Notes under the pieces: model-generated
Database searches by the model: none
Seen by the model: the letters and a program-made list of their open reading frames with translations, nothing else
What the model was told of the DNA's origin: nothing
In this document: positions 1 to 10,500 of the stretch, in pieces
How the letters are laid out: each line of letters opens with the position of its first letter
How positions within the stretch are numbered: position 1 is the stretch's first letter
From: Pseudomonas sp. JQ170C
GTDB taxonomy: Bacteria > Pseudomonadota > Gammaproteobacteria > Pseudomonadales > Pseudomonadaceae
DNA: 64,000 nt
NCBI RefSeq assembly: GCF_035581345.1
Contig: NZ_CP141608.1
Coordinates: 3,440,501-3,504,500 of the forward strand
Reading direction: 5' to 3'
Translations under genes and position numbers: made by a program

Positions 1-1955
1 GCGTCACCGGGCCAGAACACCATTTTCACCGGCTTCTGCGGCGTGGTCAGGCGGCTGTTGATGTAGTCCCGCGAGCCGACGATTTCGCGGCGAAAATCCA
101 GCTTGTCGTAGCCGGGAATCTTCAGGTGCAAACCGTATTCGGCGTGAAAGTCATCGCGCTTGACGGTTTTTTCCGGCTGCAGGAAGAACGGGTGGCTGTA
201 GGTGTGGGTGGCCACTTCAACCTTGGGGTCGGCCAGCACTTCGCGCGCCAGCGGCTCAAGCTCCTTGGCCAGGTACGGGAACATGCCTTTGGGCGAGGTT
301 TCGCCTTCAATGATGGACACCGAGGTCAGGTAAGGGTTGGCACGGATGAAGTCATCCAGCACTACGCGACCGGAGTACGGCGTGCCAGGGATCTCGGCAC
401 GCGACGGGAAACCGTCGCCATCAATGTGTACCGTGGCGATACGACGACCATTCTCGGTGGTGGTATCGGGGCGCGGCTGCATCGGCAGGCGCAAGGCCTT
501 TTGCACGAACGCGAACGGGTCAAGCACCCAGCGGCTGCGTTCGGCGTTGGTTTCGATGACATAAGGCGCCAGGGCCATGCCGCCCCACTCGGCGGTGACG
601 ATAGGCGTGTACTTGCGGTTCTGGCCATCGCTGAGCACCAGGCCAGGCGTCGGTCCGTCGGGCTTTGCCGACACCAGGGTCAGGCCACGGCTGCGGGGCA
701 CCAGCGGCGCCTCGAACTTGCCGACCAGGCTGTCGTCCTGGCTGACCACCTGCAACGGGCCGGTTTTGCCGGGGGCGCGTTCGCTCAGGCCCAGGCGCTG
801 CAACAGCGCCCCGTCTTCGATCGGCAGGCCGGCGAAAATCGCCAGTGGCACCTGCTCATCGAGGCGTTTGTTCACCCAGGTATAAAAAGCGCTGCTGTCT
901 TCCGGCACGCCGTTGGTCATCCACAGCACCACGCCGGCGTACAAGCCATCGAAGCGATGTTGCGGCAGCGGCTGGTCGGTGGGCAGGTAATCGACCCGGT
1001 AGCCCAGGTACTCGAGCAGACCGCCCAGGAACAGATGGCCAGGGTTTTCGGTGAGGTCGCCTTCGCGCGGGTCGTACAACATGGCGATACGGCGCGGCTG
1101 CACTTCAACCGTGCTCAGGCTCATGCCGTCCAGGTCCGGGGTACTGATCACCGGGGTGAAACCTTCCTGGCTCAATTGCTTGGCCAGCTTGCGGGCTTCC
1201 TCGCGGCGTTCGCTTGGCAGGTAGTCGATGGCCACCAACGGGATGTTTTTTTCGCGCAGCGGCTTGAGCTTGCCTTCGAGCCACTGCTGGTCATCGGCCG
1301 GTACCGGGCGATAACGCTTGGCGCCAGGGTCCCAACCGGCATGGATCGACTCCACCGCCACCGCGCTGGCCACGCCGTCCAGTTCACCGAGCACTTCAAA
1401 GCCGCGGTTGAAAAACAGTTTGAGTTGCGGCTGGCGGCGGTGCAGCTCGCGCAGCAACGAGGCCAGCGCCTTGCGCTGGGCTTCCTGGTCGGCCTTGGGC
1501 AGCAGTTGGAAGCTGTCCAGGGTGTCGAGGAACAAGCCCGAGTAGCCCTGGGCCTTGAGCGCGGCGGCACGCTTGAACAGGTGCTCGCGCCAGGCGTCGG
1601 TGGTCAGGTCCATGACCTGGCTGTTCCAGGCCTGGTTGCGCATGGCGCTGGCGGCCTGGGTCAAGGCATTGCGCTGCAGGGCCGCGCGATCACCATCGAA
1701 CTCGCCGATCGACAGGTAGGCGAAGGGTTGGCTGCCCAGGCGGCGCAGGGTCTCGACATCGGCGGAAGTCAAATGCCCAGGCTCTACAACCGTCCAGTCA
1801 AACTGGGCCAGTTCAGGCAGTGGCGGATTGTCTGCGTACCAGAATGCGACACTTGCAGGCCCGTTGTCCCGAGCCTGTGCGGCAAACCCTGCCATGCACA
1901 ATGCCAGCGCTGAACACCAGCGCCAGGCAGTTGAGCGAACAACTGTCTTTTCCAT
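1..1955 (-). CDS. pelA: PelA, Pel polysaccharide hydrolase/deacetylase (3' end cut by window)
   Basis: Read from the reverse complement; starts at ATG 1955 and stays open to the window edge, giving the first 651 residues of a protein that is usually about 950. A signal peptide (about residues 1-28) is followed by a TIM-barrel glycosidase-like region with motifs such as FAYLSIGEFDGD and GYSGLFLDTLDSF. A polysaccharide deacetylase domain follows, with the metal ligands visible as HIDGDGF (Asp512, Asp514) and HTYSH (His584, His588). In the Pel pathway PelA is periplasmic and both cleaves and partially deacetylates the GalNAc-rich polymer. The epimerase gene 50 bp upstream on the same strand is the pelX expected beside pelA. 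The rest of the operon should lie beyond the left edge. Confidence 0.93.
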   Translation of the reverse strand, partial: MEKTVVRSTAWRWCSALALCMAGFAAQARDNGPASVAFWYADNPPLPELAQFDWTVVEPGHLTSADVETLRRLGSQPFAYLSIGEFDGDRAALQRNALTQAASAMRNQAWNSQVMDLTTDAWREHLFKRAAALKAQGYSGLFLDTLDSFQLLPKADQEAQRKALASLLRELHRRQPQLKLFFNRGFEVLGELDGVASAVAVESIHAGWDPGAKRYRPVPADDQQWLEGKLKPLREKNIPLVAIDYLPSERREEARKLAKQLSQEGFTPVISTPDLDGMSLSTVEVQPRRIAMLYDPREGDLTENPGHLFLGGLLEYLGYRVDYLPTDQPLPQHRFDGLYAGVVLWMTNGVPEDSSAFYTWVNKRLDEQVPLAIFAGLPIEDGALLQRLGLSERAPGKTGPLQVVSQDDSLVGKFEAPLVPRSRGLTLVSAKPDGPTPGLVLSDGQNRKYTPIVTAEWGGMALAPYVIETNAERSRWVLDPFAFVQKALRLPMQPRPDTTTENGRRIATVHIDGDGFPSRAEIPGTPYSGRVVLDDFIRANPYLTSVSIIEGETSPKGMFPYLAKELEPLAREVLADPKVEVATHTYSHPFFLQPEKTVKRDDFHAEYGLHLKIPGYDKLDFRREIVGSRDYINSRLTTPQKPVKMVFWPGD

Positions 1956-2005
1956 AATCAACTCTTGATGTACTCGAACGATACGACGATCAATCGTCCC
2001 GGGGT

Positions 2006-2938
<933 letters not shown>

Positions 2939-3386
2939 AAAGCGTCCCCCGATAAAACTCAGATAATGACCTCAGCAACAAGTTGTTTAAGGCCGCATTA
3001 ATTCGCTGGATCGAGCGCCCTTGGCAACACGGTCTGAAAGTTATATTCGCCGACACTTACGGCTTCGTCCTGAGGCCTTTTTTATATTCACTAATAGCTA
3101 ATAGCCATAATGTACTGCATGCATCATGACAGTTTTAATTCGCTCGTGTCAATAATCCGTTCTTTTCTATGTGATCGACCAAAATCGTCGGTTTTTTGTC
3201 ACTCAAGGGTTCGGATCACCACGAAACGTCCGTGTTTTCGGGGAAATGCTCAGGTTCACACCCCACAACCTGTAAGCAAAACGGACACTTCCATTACGGG
3301 GAACTGTAGTAGGCGTTACTCATAAGTCCAATTGCCATCACTCTTTTGGTTGACAGGCATCTGACGCCAACGGATTCACACCGGAT

Positions 3387-3525
3387 AAAAAAACAGCCGC
3401 AAGCGCCCCCCGCCCGGCTGCACGCCCTGGCTGTATAGCTTCTTCAATTACTTGTTTCTACAGGATTTATTGTGCATTTCTAGCGGCCGACGGCCCCTGA
3501 CTTTGCTGTATCAATCGTGAGAATC
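3387..3525 (-). ncRNA. Candidate small RNA ending in a rho-independent terminator (tentative)
   Basis: On the minus strand a hairpin (CAGCCG 3415-3420 pairing with CGGCTG 3394-3399) is followed by seven T residues (3387-3393). No protein gene ends there in that direction. A loose promoter-like TTTATT/TATAAA pair with short 15-bp spacing would start transcription near 3525, giving about 140 nt. This is inference from one terminator-like structure, so the start is a guess. Confidence 0.25.
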
Positions 3526-3565
3526 CGGCGCGACTTTTATATCGCCTCCCAGGGCCAATAAACAG

Positions 3566-3588
3566 GTAGGAGCGGGCTTGCCCCGCGA
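3566..3588 (+). repeat. REP element (single)
   Basis: GTAGGAGCGGGCTTGCCCCG core followed by CGA, the same sequence as the other REP units in this window; contains the imperfect internal palindrome CGGGCTTGCCCCG. Confidence 0.85.
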
Positions 3589-3699
3589 GCATCCGGCACG
3601 GCAGTCGCCCCCATCGCCTGAATGGACGACGCCCGCTACCTTTCACCCGTTTACACTCCGCGGTCTGCAGCATCACGACAATCACAACAAAGGCTTGCC

Positions 3700-4446
3700 A
3701 TGAACGACCTGATTACCCGTGACCTCGACAATGGCCTGTTGACCCTGACCTTCAACCGGCCAGACAAACTCAACGCCCTGAACAACGCCATGTACAGCCA
3801 GCTGGGCGACCTGCTGCTGGCCGCCGGCGAAGATGCCCGGGTCGAGGTTGTCCTCATCACCGGAGGGCCCCAGTGCTTCAGTGCAGGCAACGACCTCAAG
3901 GACTTTCTCGACAACCCGCCCAGCGACATGGATAGCCCCGTGTTTCGCCTGATGCGCATCGTGATGGCGCTGGACAAGCCGTTGATTGCGGCGGTGTCGG
4001 GCGCGGCCATTGGTATCGGCACCACCCTGCTGTTGCACTGCGACCAGGTGCTGGTCAGCCGCTCGGCCAAACTGCGCATGCCGTTCGTGCCATTGGGCGT
4101 GTGCCCCGAATTTGGTTCCAGCTTGCTGCTGCCTCAATTGCTGGGCCATGCCCGCGCGGCGCGGTTGCTGCTGTGCAATGAAATGCTCAGCGGCGAACAG
4201 GCGCTCGAGTGGGGACTGGCCAACGAACTGCATGAAGATGGCGAACAGTGCCTGGCCGCGGCGCGGAAACTGGCGGCGCGGTTGCAGGCCATGCCGCAGG
4301 ACGCATTGCGGGTCAGCAAGCGCTTGCTCAAGGACACCCAGCGGGCGGCGCTGGAGGCCACCGTCCAGCGTGAAAGCCTGCTGTTCATCGAGCGGCTGCA
4401 GGCCCCCGAGACGAAGGCGGCATTGCGGGCATTGGTCAAGGATTGA
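3700..4446 (+). CDS. Enoyl-CoA hydratase/isomerase family protein
   Basis: A 248-residue crotonase-fold protein. The start at 3700 has AAAGG seven bases upstream; an in-frame ATG at 3622 would add an unrelated basic tail. The CoA/oxyanion motifs CFSAGNDLKDF and AAVSGAAIGIG are present. The first hydratase glutamate position is Phe (RMPFVPLG), while a glutamate appears in CPEFGSS, the place used by delta3,delta2-enoyl-CoA isomerases of the ECI2 type. Isomerisation of unsaturated fatty acyl-CoAs is therefore likelier than hydration, though substrate cannot be told from sequence alone. Free-standing gene; the next gene is about 130 bp downstream and unrelated. Confidence 0.85.
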   Translation: MNDLITRDLDNGLLTLTFNRPDKLNALNNAMYSQLGDLLLAAGEDARVEVVLITGGPQCFSAGNDLKDFLDNPPSDMDSPVFRLMRIVMALDKPLIAAVSGAAIGIGTTLLLHCDQVLVSRSAKLRMPFVPLGVCPEFGSSLLLPQLLGHARAARLLLCNEMLSGEQALEWGLANELHEDGEQCLAAARKLAARLQAMPQDALRVSKRLLKDTQRAALEATVQRESLLFIERLQAPETKAALRALVKD

Positions 4447-4576
4447 CGGCCATCGCGGGGCACGCCGGCGCCTGTGCAAGACCGCTGCCCTGGCTGGCGA
4501 GCAGGCCGGGAACTGCTAGCGTTGTACAGGCAATCTTCACCCTTGCCCCACGGCATTTGCCAAGGAACGAAAGCCG

Positions 4577-5254
4577 ATGAATTCCACCCTGCGCGCTACC
4601 CTGCTCTGCTCTGCCCTCGTTGTGCTGGCCGGTTGTGCCAGCTCCCGGGTCGATCCCAGCCAATACTCCGGTTTTCTCAAGGACTACAGCCGTTTGAAAG
4701 AGGCCGAGAGTATCTCCGGTGCGCCGGTGATGCGCTGGATCGACCCCAACCTCAAGGCCGCCCGCTACACCCAGGTGTTCATCGAGCCCAGCCAGTTCTA
4801 TCCCAAGCCCCACCCCACCGAAGTGATCTCGTCGCAGACACTGCAGGAGATCACCCGCTACTACGACACCGCGCTCAAGCGTGAGCTCGGCGCCGTGGTA
4901 CCGCTGGCCAAGGCCCCCGGCCCGAATGTGCTGGTGGTGCGCCCGGCGATTACCGCCGTGGCGACCCACAACGAAGGCCTCAGGCCGTATGAAGTGATTC
5001 CCATCGCCCTGGTGGCGGCAGCGGTAAATACCGCCGCCGGGGGCCGCGACCAGGATGTCGACATTGCCACCGAAGCTGCGTTCCTCGACGGCGGCAACAA
5101 CGCAGTGCTAGCCCAGGTGGTGCGCAAGGGCGCCGGCAAGGAGCTCGAGAACGACACCACCAAGCTGACCGTCCAGGACGTCAAGCCGGTGCTCGACAGC
5201 TGGGCAACCGACATGCGCCGCAGCTTCGTGAAGTTCAAGAGCGAGGCGCATTAA
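4577..5254 (+). CDS. DUF3313-family lipoprotein
   Basis: A 225-residue protein with a signal peptide and lipobox (VLAGCAS, Cys about residue 19), so an envelope lipoprotein. The body matches what I recall of the DUF3313 family of Proteobacteria, whose role is unknown. It has aromatic-rich motifs ([21 protein letters not shown]) after the lipidated Cys. Asp+2 is absent (Ala follows Cys), which favours outer-membrane sorting. Its stop codon overlaps the stop of the convergent OsmC gene in a shared TTAA. Confidence 0.8.
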   Translation: MNSTLRATLLCSALVVLAGCASSRVDPSQYSGFLKDYSRLKEAESISGAPVMRWIDPNLKAARYTQVFIEPSQFYPKPHPTEVISSQTLQEITRYYDTALKRELGAVVPLAKAPGPNVLVVRPAITAVATHNEGLRPYEVIPIALVAAAVNTAAGGRDQDVDIATEAAFLDGGNNAVLAQVVRKGAGKELENDTTKLTVQDVKPVLDSWATDMRRSFVKFKSEAH

Positions 5255-5679
5255 TCGCTCAGTTGGCTGTCGATGACAATGCTGCCGCTGAGCAGCTTGC
5301 GTACCGGACAGGCATTGGCCACGCCCAGCAGGCGCTCGCGCTGGGCAGCATCGAGATCACCGTGCAGTTCGATCACACGCTTGATCTCGGTGCGCATGGG
5401 CGCACTCTTCTCTTCCTTGGTGATATCCAGCTGCACATGTACATGCTGCAGCGGCCATTCCTTGCGCCGGGCATACATCGACAAGGTAATCGCGGTACAC
5501 GCACCCAATGCCGAGAGCAGCAGTTGATGGGGGTTCGGGCCGCTGTCACGGCCGCCAAGCGCCTGGTTCTCGTCGGCCAGCCACTGGTTCACGCCGGCGG
5601 AGAGGTTGACGGTGTAAGGGATCTCTCCCAGTTCGGCATGCACGGTTGAATCGGTCATCTGCAGGGGCTTCCTTGGCAA
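5251..5679 (-). CDS. OsmC family protein
   Basis: A 142-residue protein with OsmC-type organisation: a [27 protein letters not shown] segment holding one cysteine and a C-terminal NACPVRKLL segment holding the other. In OsmC/Ohr proteins the two cysteines reduce organic hydroperoxides; YhfA-like members lack proven activity. Translation may start at the second Met (5658; [10 protein letters not shown]), since the first seven residues look non-conserved. Converges with the DUF3313 gene, sharing four bases. Confidence 0.85.
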   Translation of the reverse strand: MPRKPLQMTDSTVHAELGEIPYTVNLSAGVNQWLADENQALGGRDSGPNPHQLLLSALGACTAITLSMYARRKEWPLQHVHVQLDITKEEKSAPMRTEIKRVIELHGDLDAAQRERLLGVANACPVRKLLSGSIVIDSQLSD

Positions 5680-5773
5680 TGGCCAAGCCAGAAGGGCCTG
5701 GCGCGAGTGTGCTTACACTAGCGTCAGGCCCTTTGCCTGTGAAGCCACATTCACGGTCTGCAGTGTCCTGCGG

Positions 5774-7519
5774 TTAGAACAGCTTGAGGAAGTTGAAGTA
5801 CAGCCGAGGTTCCTTGCCGTTGTGATCCTCCAGCTCTTCGGCCGACACCGAGCGCGTCAGCGGGAACGCCAGTTCAGGCGACAGGTACATGTCCTTGGCG
5901 ACCTGGAAGTGGGCGCCGAAGCCTGCCGACGACAGGCTCTGCGAGCCGAAATAATCAGGGCTGTTGTTCCACACCTTGCCCACGTCCCAGAAGCCGTAGT
6001 ACTGCGTCGGCACACGGTAGTCCTTGACCTGGTGCGCGGTGTTGTACTGCAGCTCGACCTTGCCCGCGATACCGTTGTCGGCGGCGATTTCCGAAGGGTC
6101 GTAGCCGCGACCGAACTGGCTGCCGCCCACCCCGAACTGTTCGGGCGACAGCAGCGCATTGCCGAAGGCCGTCTGGCCTGTCAGGGCCAGGTAGAGGTTC
6201 AGCCCCTCGAGCACCTTGCTCAGGTCCTGGATGCGCTGGGCATCGTATTGCAGTTTGGTGAAATCGGTCTGGCCGCCCTCCCGCGAGGGGTTGGCGCGAC
6301 CTTCGTCGCTGGCGCCCAGTACGTCCAGGCCTTTGCTCACTTCCGCTTTCAGTAAGTTGCGCCCACCGTACCGGTCGGTGAAGTCCCAGCTGGCGCCCAG
6401 GCGCAGGGCACGAATGCGGTCATCGCTGGACGGTGCCTGGTCCGGGTCGTCCAGGTACTCGGCCTTGCCGTTGAACCAGGTGAACGCGGCAGACGTCTTG
6501 AAGGTTTCGGCACGGGTACGAATCCACGGATGGGCGATGCGCACGGCCAGGGTATCGCCGCTGCTGTTGGCATTAAGGAAATCGAAGGTATCGGCGTTGC
6601 CGTCGTTGTGCTGTGCCAGCACGCTCAGCACCGTACCCTGGCTACCCAGCGGCAGTTCGTACTGGCCTTCGTAGAACGCCATCTTGTCGCCTTCGACCGA
6701 ACGCCCAAGACGCAGCGACAGATGATCGCCCAGGCCCAGCGGATCGTTCAGGCCGATCCCGCCATACACCTGCCAGGGTCCGAAGTAGCGGCTGTCGCGG
6801 TTGTCGAAGCCAATGAAACCTTCCCAGCGGCGCAGCTCGTTGGCAACGTCCAGGTCAGTCCCCGGCCCCACGCTCGAAGGCGACAACACCGCCCGGCTGT
6901 CCACGCCCGAGAGGTCGTTCATCAGCAGCAGGTTACGTTCCAGGGTCTTGCCGGTCAGTGGCGCTTCATTGCGAATGTTCGCGGCGTAGCGCTCCACGGC
7001 CTTGTTGCTGGGCCCGCTGATCTTGACCTGGTTGACCTTGCCTTCGACCACCTGCAAGCGCAGCAGGCCCTTGTCGACTTTTTGTGCCGGAACAAAAGTG
7101 CGCACCAGCAAAAAGCCGTCGTCGCGGTAGCGCTGGGTGATCTGGTCGGTCACGGCATTCACCTCGCCCAGCGTCACCTGCCTGCCTTCGAGCCCCTTGA
7201 GCAAGCTGGCGAAGGTGCCTTGCGGGTAATGATCGGCACCGTCGAGGATCACCTTGCTGACTTTGAAGCGGGTGCTGCTGGCGGTCAGTGGCCGTGGCTG
7301 GGCAGGCGCCTGTACCTCGGGCGCCGGTGGCGAGACCCGGGTCGGCGACAGCTCCAGGCTGCCGGGCATCTCCACGACCGGGCTGCGCCGACCGTCCGGG
7401 CCGGGGGTTTCCACGCGTCCCGGGTCCAGGCCGCTGAGCGGCGCTGCCAGTACCGGTTGAACAGCCAGGGCGACGGCGATGCACAGGGCCAGGGCCGATT
7501 TTTGCGCGAAAGTGTTCAT
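5774..7519 (-). CDS. TpsB outer-membrane transporter (ShlB/FhaC/HecB family)
   Basis: A 581-residue two-partner secretion transporter. It has a signal peptide (about 1-25), a proline-rich linker, one clear POTRA region (about 85-165, FKVSKVILDGADHYP), then a 16-strand barrel with the conserved loop-6 motif GRGYD at about residue 470 and a terminal Phe typical of outer-membrane barrels. It exports the large partner encoded just upstream. Only two bases separate the genes, so they are co-transcribed with tpsA first, the order of P. aeruginosa cdrAB. Confidence 0.93.
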   Translation of the reverse strand: MNTFAQKSALALCIAVALAVQPVLAAPLSGLDPGRVETPGPDGRRSPVVEMPGSLELSPTRVSPPAPEVQAPAQPRPLTASSTRFKVSKVILDGADHYPQGTFASLLKGLEGRQVTLGEVNAVTDQITQRYRDDGFLLVRTFVPAQKVDKGLLRLQVVEGKVNQVKISGPSNKAVERYAANIRNEAPLTGKTLERNLLLMNDLSGVDSRAVLSPSSVGPGTDLDVANELRRWEGFIGFDNRDSRYFGPWQVYGGIGLNDPLGLGDHLSLRLGRSVEGDKMAFYEGQYELPLGSQGTVLSVLAQHNDGNADTFDFLNANSSGDTLAVRIAHPWIRTRAETFKTSAAFTWFNGKAEYLDDPDQAPSSDDRIRALRLGASWDFTDRYGGRNLLKAEVSKGLDVLGASDEGRANPSREGGQTDFTKLQYDAQRIQDLSKVLEGLNLYLALTGQTAFGNALLSPEQFGVGGSQFGRGYDPSEIAADNGIAGKVELQYNTAHQVKDYRVPTQYYGFWDVGKVWNNSPDYFGSQSLSSAGFGAHFQVAKDMYLSPELAFPLTRSVSAEELEDHNGKEPRLYFNFLKLF

Positions 7520-7521
7520 GA

Positions 7522-10500
7522 TTATTTGCCTCCTTTTTGAGGCTGTTCCAGGTGACGGGGGATCACACTGCGGTTCCAGTCAGGGATCTGAAATTTGCCG
7601 TCCTTGAGCAAGCCATTGGCATAGGTCAGCACGTCGGAGACGTCTGGCAGGCGGTCCTGCTTGTCGCCATAGGCGCGGGGCTTGCACACCAGCTGAACGG
7701 CGTAGGTGCGGGCAACAGCCGGGGTTACCGAGTAATTGGCCACCACCGCCGACGGCGACTCCAGGGCGGTGCAGCGTTCGCTGCCCGGGGCCTGGGCACT
7801 GATGGCCACGCCTTCTGCCCGGGGTTGCAGTGGTGTTGGCGGCGCGGCCGGGTCGGCGGGATCGGGCAGATTGGCCGGTGCGGGTACGTCACCTGGCACA
7901 TCAACGGGCCCATCGGGCGGCACCATGGGGCCGGTGATGGTCAAGGTGCCGTCATAGAAGGTCACCTGGTAGTTGGCTCCGGCATCGATACCGTTCTGGC
8001 CAATGGCATAGGGGCCGACGGCTTCACCCGGATCACGCTTGAGGCCCACCGCCACCCCGTCGTTGTACTTGAGGCCCTCGACACTGTGGGTCAGCGCCGG
8101 GTCGGCCTGGCCCTGGACCTTGCTCTTGTCATCGGCACGGATCACCAGGGGCGCCGGAGTAATGGTCAGTACACCGTCCTTGAAGGTCAGGCTGTAGTTG
8201 CCGCTGGTGCTGCGCAGCTCGCCCTGGCCGATCTGGTAGTGGCCGACGTTTTCGCCGGCGCGGGTGCCGGCGCCGGCACGTGCCAGGGCACCCGCGTTGA
8301 GCAGTTGATCCGGGGTTTCGCCAAATTTCTGCCCGCTCATGTCGTAGCCCAGGTGCGGGTCGCTGTCGCCATAGACCTTGCTCTGGTCACGGGCGGTAAC
8401 GGTCAGAGGTGCCGGGGTGATGCTCAACACACCGTCGCGCACTTGGGTCTGGTAGCGCTGGTTGACGAAGTCACCGGTGCTGGCAGCACCGCTGATGGCG
8501 TAGTGGCCAACGTCGGAGCGTTGGGTGGCGCTGGTCTGCGGGGTCAGGTTGACGGCAAAGCGTGGGTCGCCCAGTTGCTCACCCACATACTGATCGAGTG
8601 CCTGCACGGCCTGGGTGTTGCTGTCGCCGGGGTTGGCCAGTACCAGTGGCCCATGACTGAAGGCCGGGTTGGCATCGCCATACTGGCGGCTGGCGTCGTC
8701 GACCTGCACGGCCAGCTTGGCCTGGTTGGCGTTGAGCCTGACGGCATCGGCGCCGGCGTCCTGGGTTTCGAGGAAATGCACCCGCGCCCGTTCCAGCAAC
8801 GGCCCGGCAGGCGCCTGGCCATCCTTGGGCTGTGCCCAGGCCTGGTCGTTCATCAGCCAGGCCAGCACGCCGTCCACCCGGGTGACCTTGTCGCCCAGGG
8901 CCACCACCAATTGCTCGGAGGTGCCGTCCTGGCTGTTGTGCTGGATCTCGCCCTGGTTCATGGCGCCGCCGATGGCGTAGTCATCCACGCCCCAGCCGGC
9001 GTCGGCTCCATTGCGTGGGTCCTTGGCGACCATCACCACGCCTTTGTAGGCGTCCAGGGCAAAGCCGACAGGCAGGTCACCGACCTCGACGCCATTTTTC
9101 TCGACCCGGGTCAGTGCGGTTTTGCCGCTATCGGGCATGAGTTTCCAGTGATCACCGCGGCTGTCGGTAAAGCTCAGGCCGTTGACCAGGTAGTCGGAGC
9201 TGTCCAGGTAGTTCATCAGGATGTTGGGGTCGATGGGCTGGCCGTTGGCACCGACGAAGCCGGCGGCCTCGAACACCAGGTAATCAAAGCGCTGGCCGCT
9301 CTGCTCCAGGGTCACATTGACCGGTGAGTCCACCCCGGAGCCGGGCGATGCAGTGACGTCCTGAAAGCCCACATACTTGATCTGCTGGGCGCTGACGCCA
9401 TTCATGCTTTCACCCGAATACGGCGCCACCACGGCACCGGTAGTGGTCGTGCCGCTGGCGTTGGTCTGGTTGAACTGGAACACCCCGTTGCTGGCCTGGC
9501 CGGCCAGGGTGCCGGCATGGTTCAGGGCGCTGTCGAGCAGGACACTGGCGCCCTGCACGGCCACCCTGGAGCCGATCAGGGCGGTGTTGGCATCCTGAAT
9601 CACCGAGGCGGTGTTGGCGGTCTTGATCCAGATGGTGCCGTTGCCGACATCGACTATTGCGCGCTTGCCATAGGCCGCTGCGCCACTGTCGGCCGGGGTC
9701 GAGAGATCGTTCAGGCGTACATCGCCGGTGGCCGCGATGTACAGGTTGCCGTCCTTGAGCAGGATCGGCGCGTTGATGTGTACCGAGCCGCTGTCATTGC
9801 GCTTGGCTTTGTCCAGCGCCGAACCGCTGCCCTGGCTGTCGTAGTCGGTGACGCTGCCCACGGTGCCACTGGCAATCAGCGCCAGGGTCTTGCCGCTACC
9901 CACCACCGGGGCAACGATCGGGGCGTTGACGTTGATGCGTTCGCGGGCCTCGATGCGCACGTCGTTGTTGGCCAGGCTGTTGGCGATCACCGCGTTGCTG
10001 ACGTTATCGCCGGTGGGCACTTCGACGATGTCAATGCGATCCGGGTCCAGCAGCCAGAGGCCCGATGTTGCGCCGCCGGAGGCATCCACGGCGGCGTCGC
10101 CGGTGACGCTCAGGCGCTTGCCCGAGGTTTCCACCACCCCGCCCTGGATACCGCCCTTGGCACTGGCCTTGCCGGCAAACTCGGTAGTGCCCGAGGACCA
10201 GACCACGACCTTGCCACCCTCGCGGGCGCCATCGGCCCTGAGCTGCGCGCCCTTCTCTACCCGGGTGGCCTTGGCCGCCTGCTCCGGGCCTTTGCCCTGG
10301 AAGCTGCCGCCTATCAGCGCGGTGCCGCCTTTGCCGGCGCTACCGGAAACATCGACCTTGGCGCTGCCGGCCAGCGTCACCTGGTCGCCCAGTACGCTGA
10401 CCTGGCCACCGTCCCGCCCCTGGGCCGACAGATTGCCCACGACCTGGGTCTGCTCGGCGTTGCCCAGCACGATGGTGCCACCCTGATTGCTGACCGAATC

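Larger units (their letters stand above)
2939..3699. other. Intergenic region upstream of pelX and of the enoyl-CoA hydratase-family gene
   Basis: About 760 bp with no convincing gene. It is A/T-richer than its surroundings near pelX (2940-3360), as expected for the pel promoter. GTCAATAAT at 3148-3156 resembles half of the FleQ box known from pel promoters of other pseudomonads, but only half is present. A GC-rich hairpin with a T-run on the minus strand (3387-3420) and one REP (3566-3588) are listed separately. Short open frames here have no domain, ribosome-binding site or codon bias worth calling. Confidence 0.6.

Noticed and set aside
126..1913. Long plus-strand open frame of 595 codons opposite pelA
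   Set aside because: It is an antisense shadow of a GC-rich gene; pelA on the minus strand has catalytic motifs and a signal peptide.
3110..3325. 71-codon frame in the pel promoter region
   Set aside because: No ribosome-binding site, atypical composition, no recognisable domain; better explained as promoter DNA.
3467..3685. 72-codon minus-strand frame upstream of the crotonase gene
   Set aside because: It runs through a REP element and has no ribosome-binding site.
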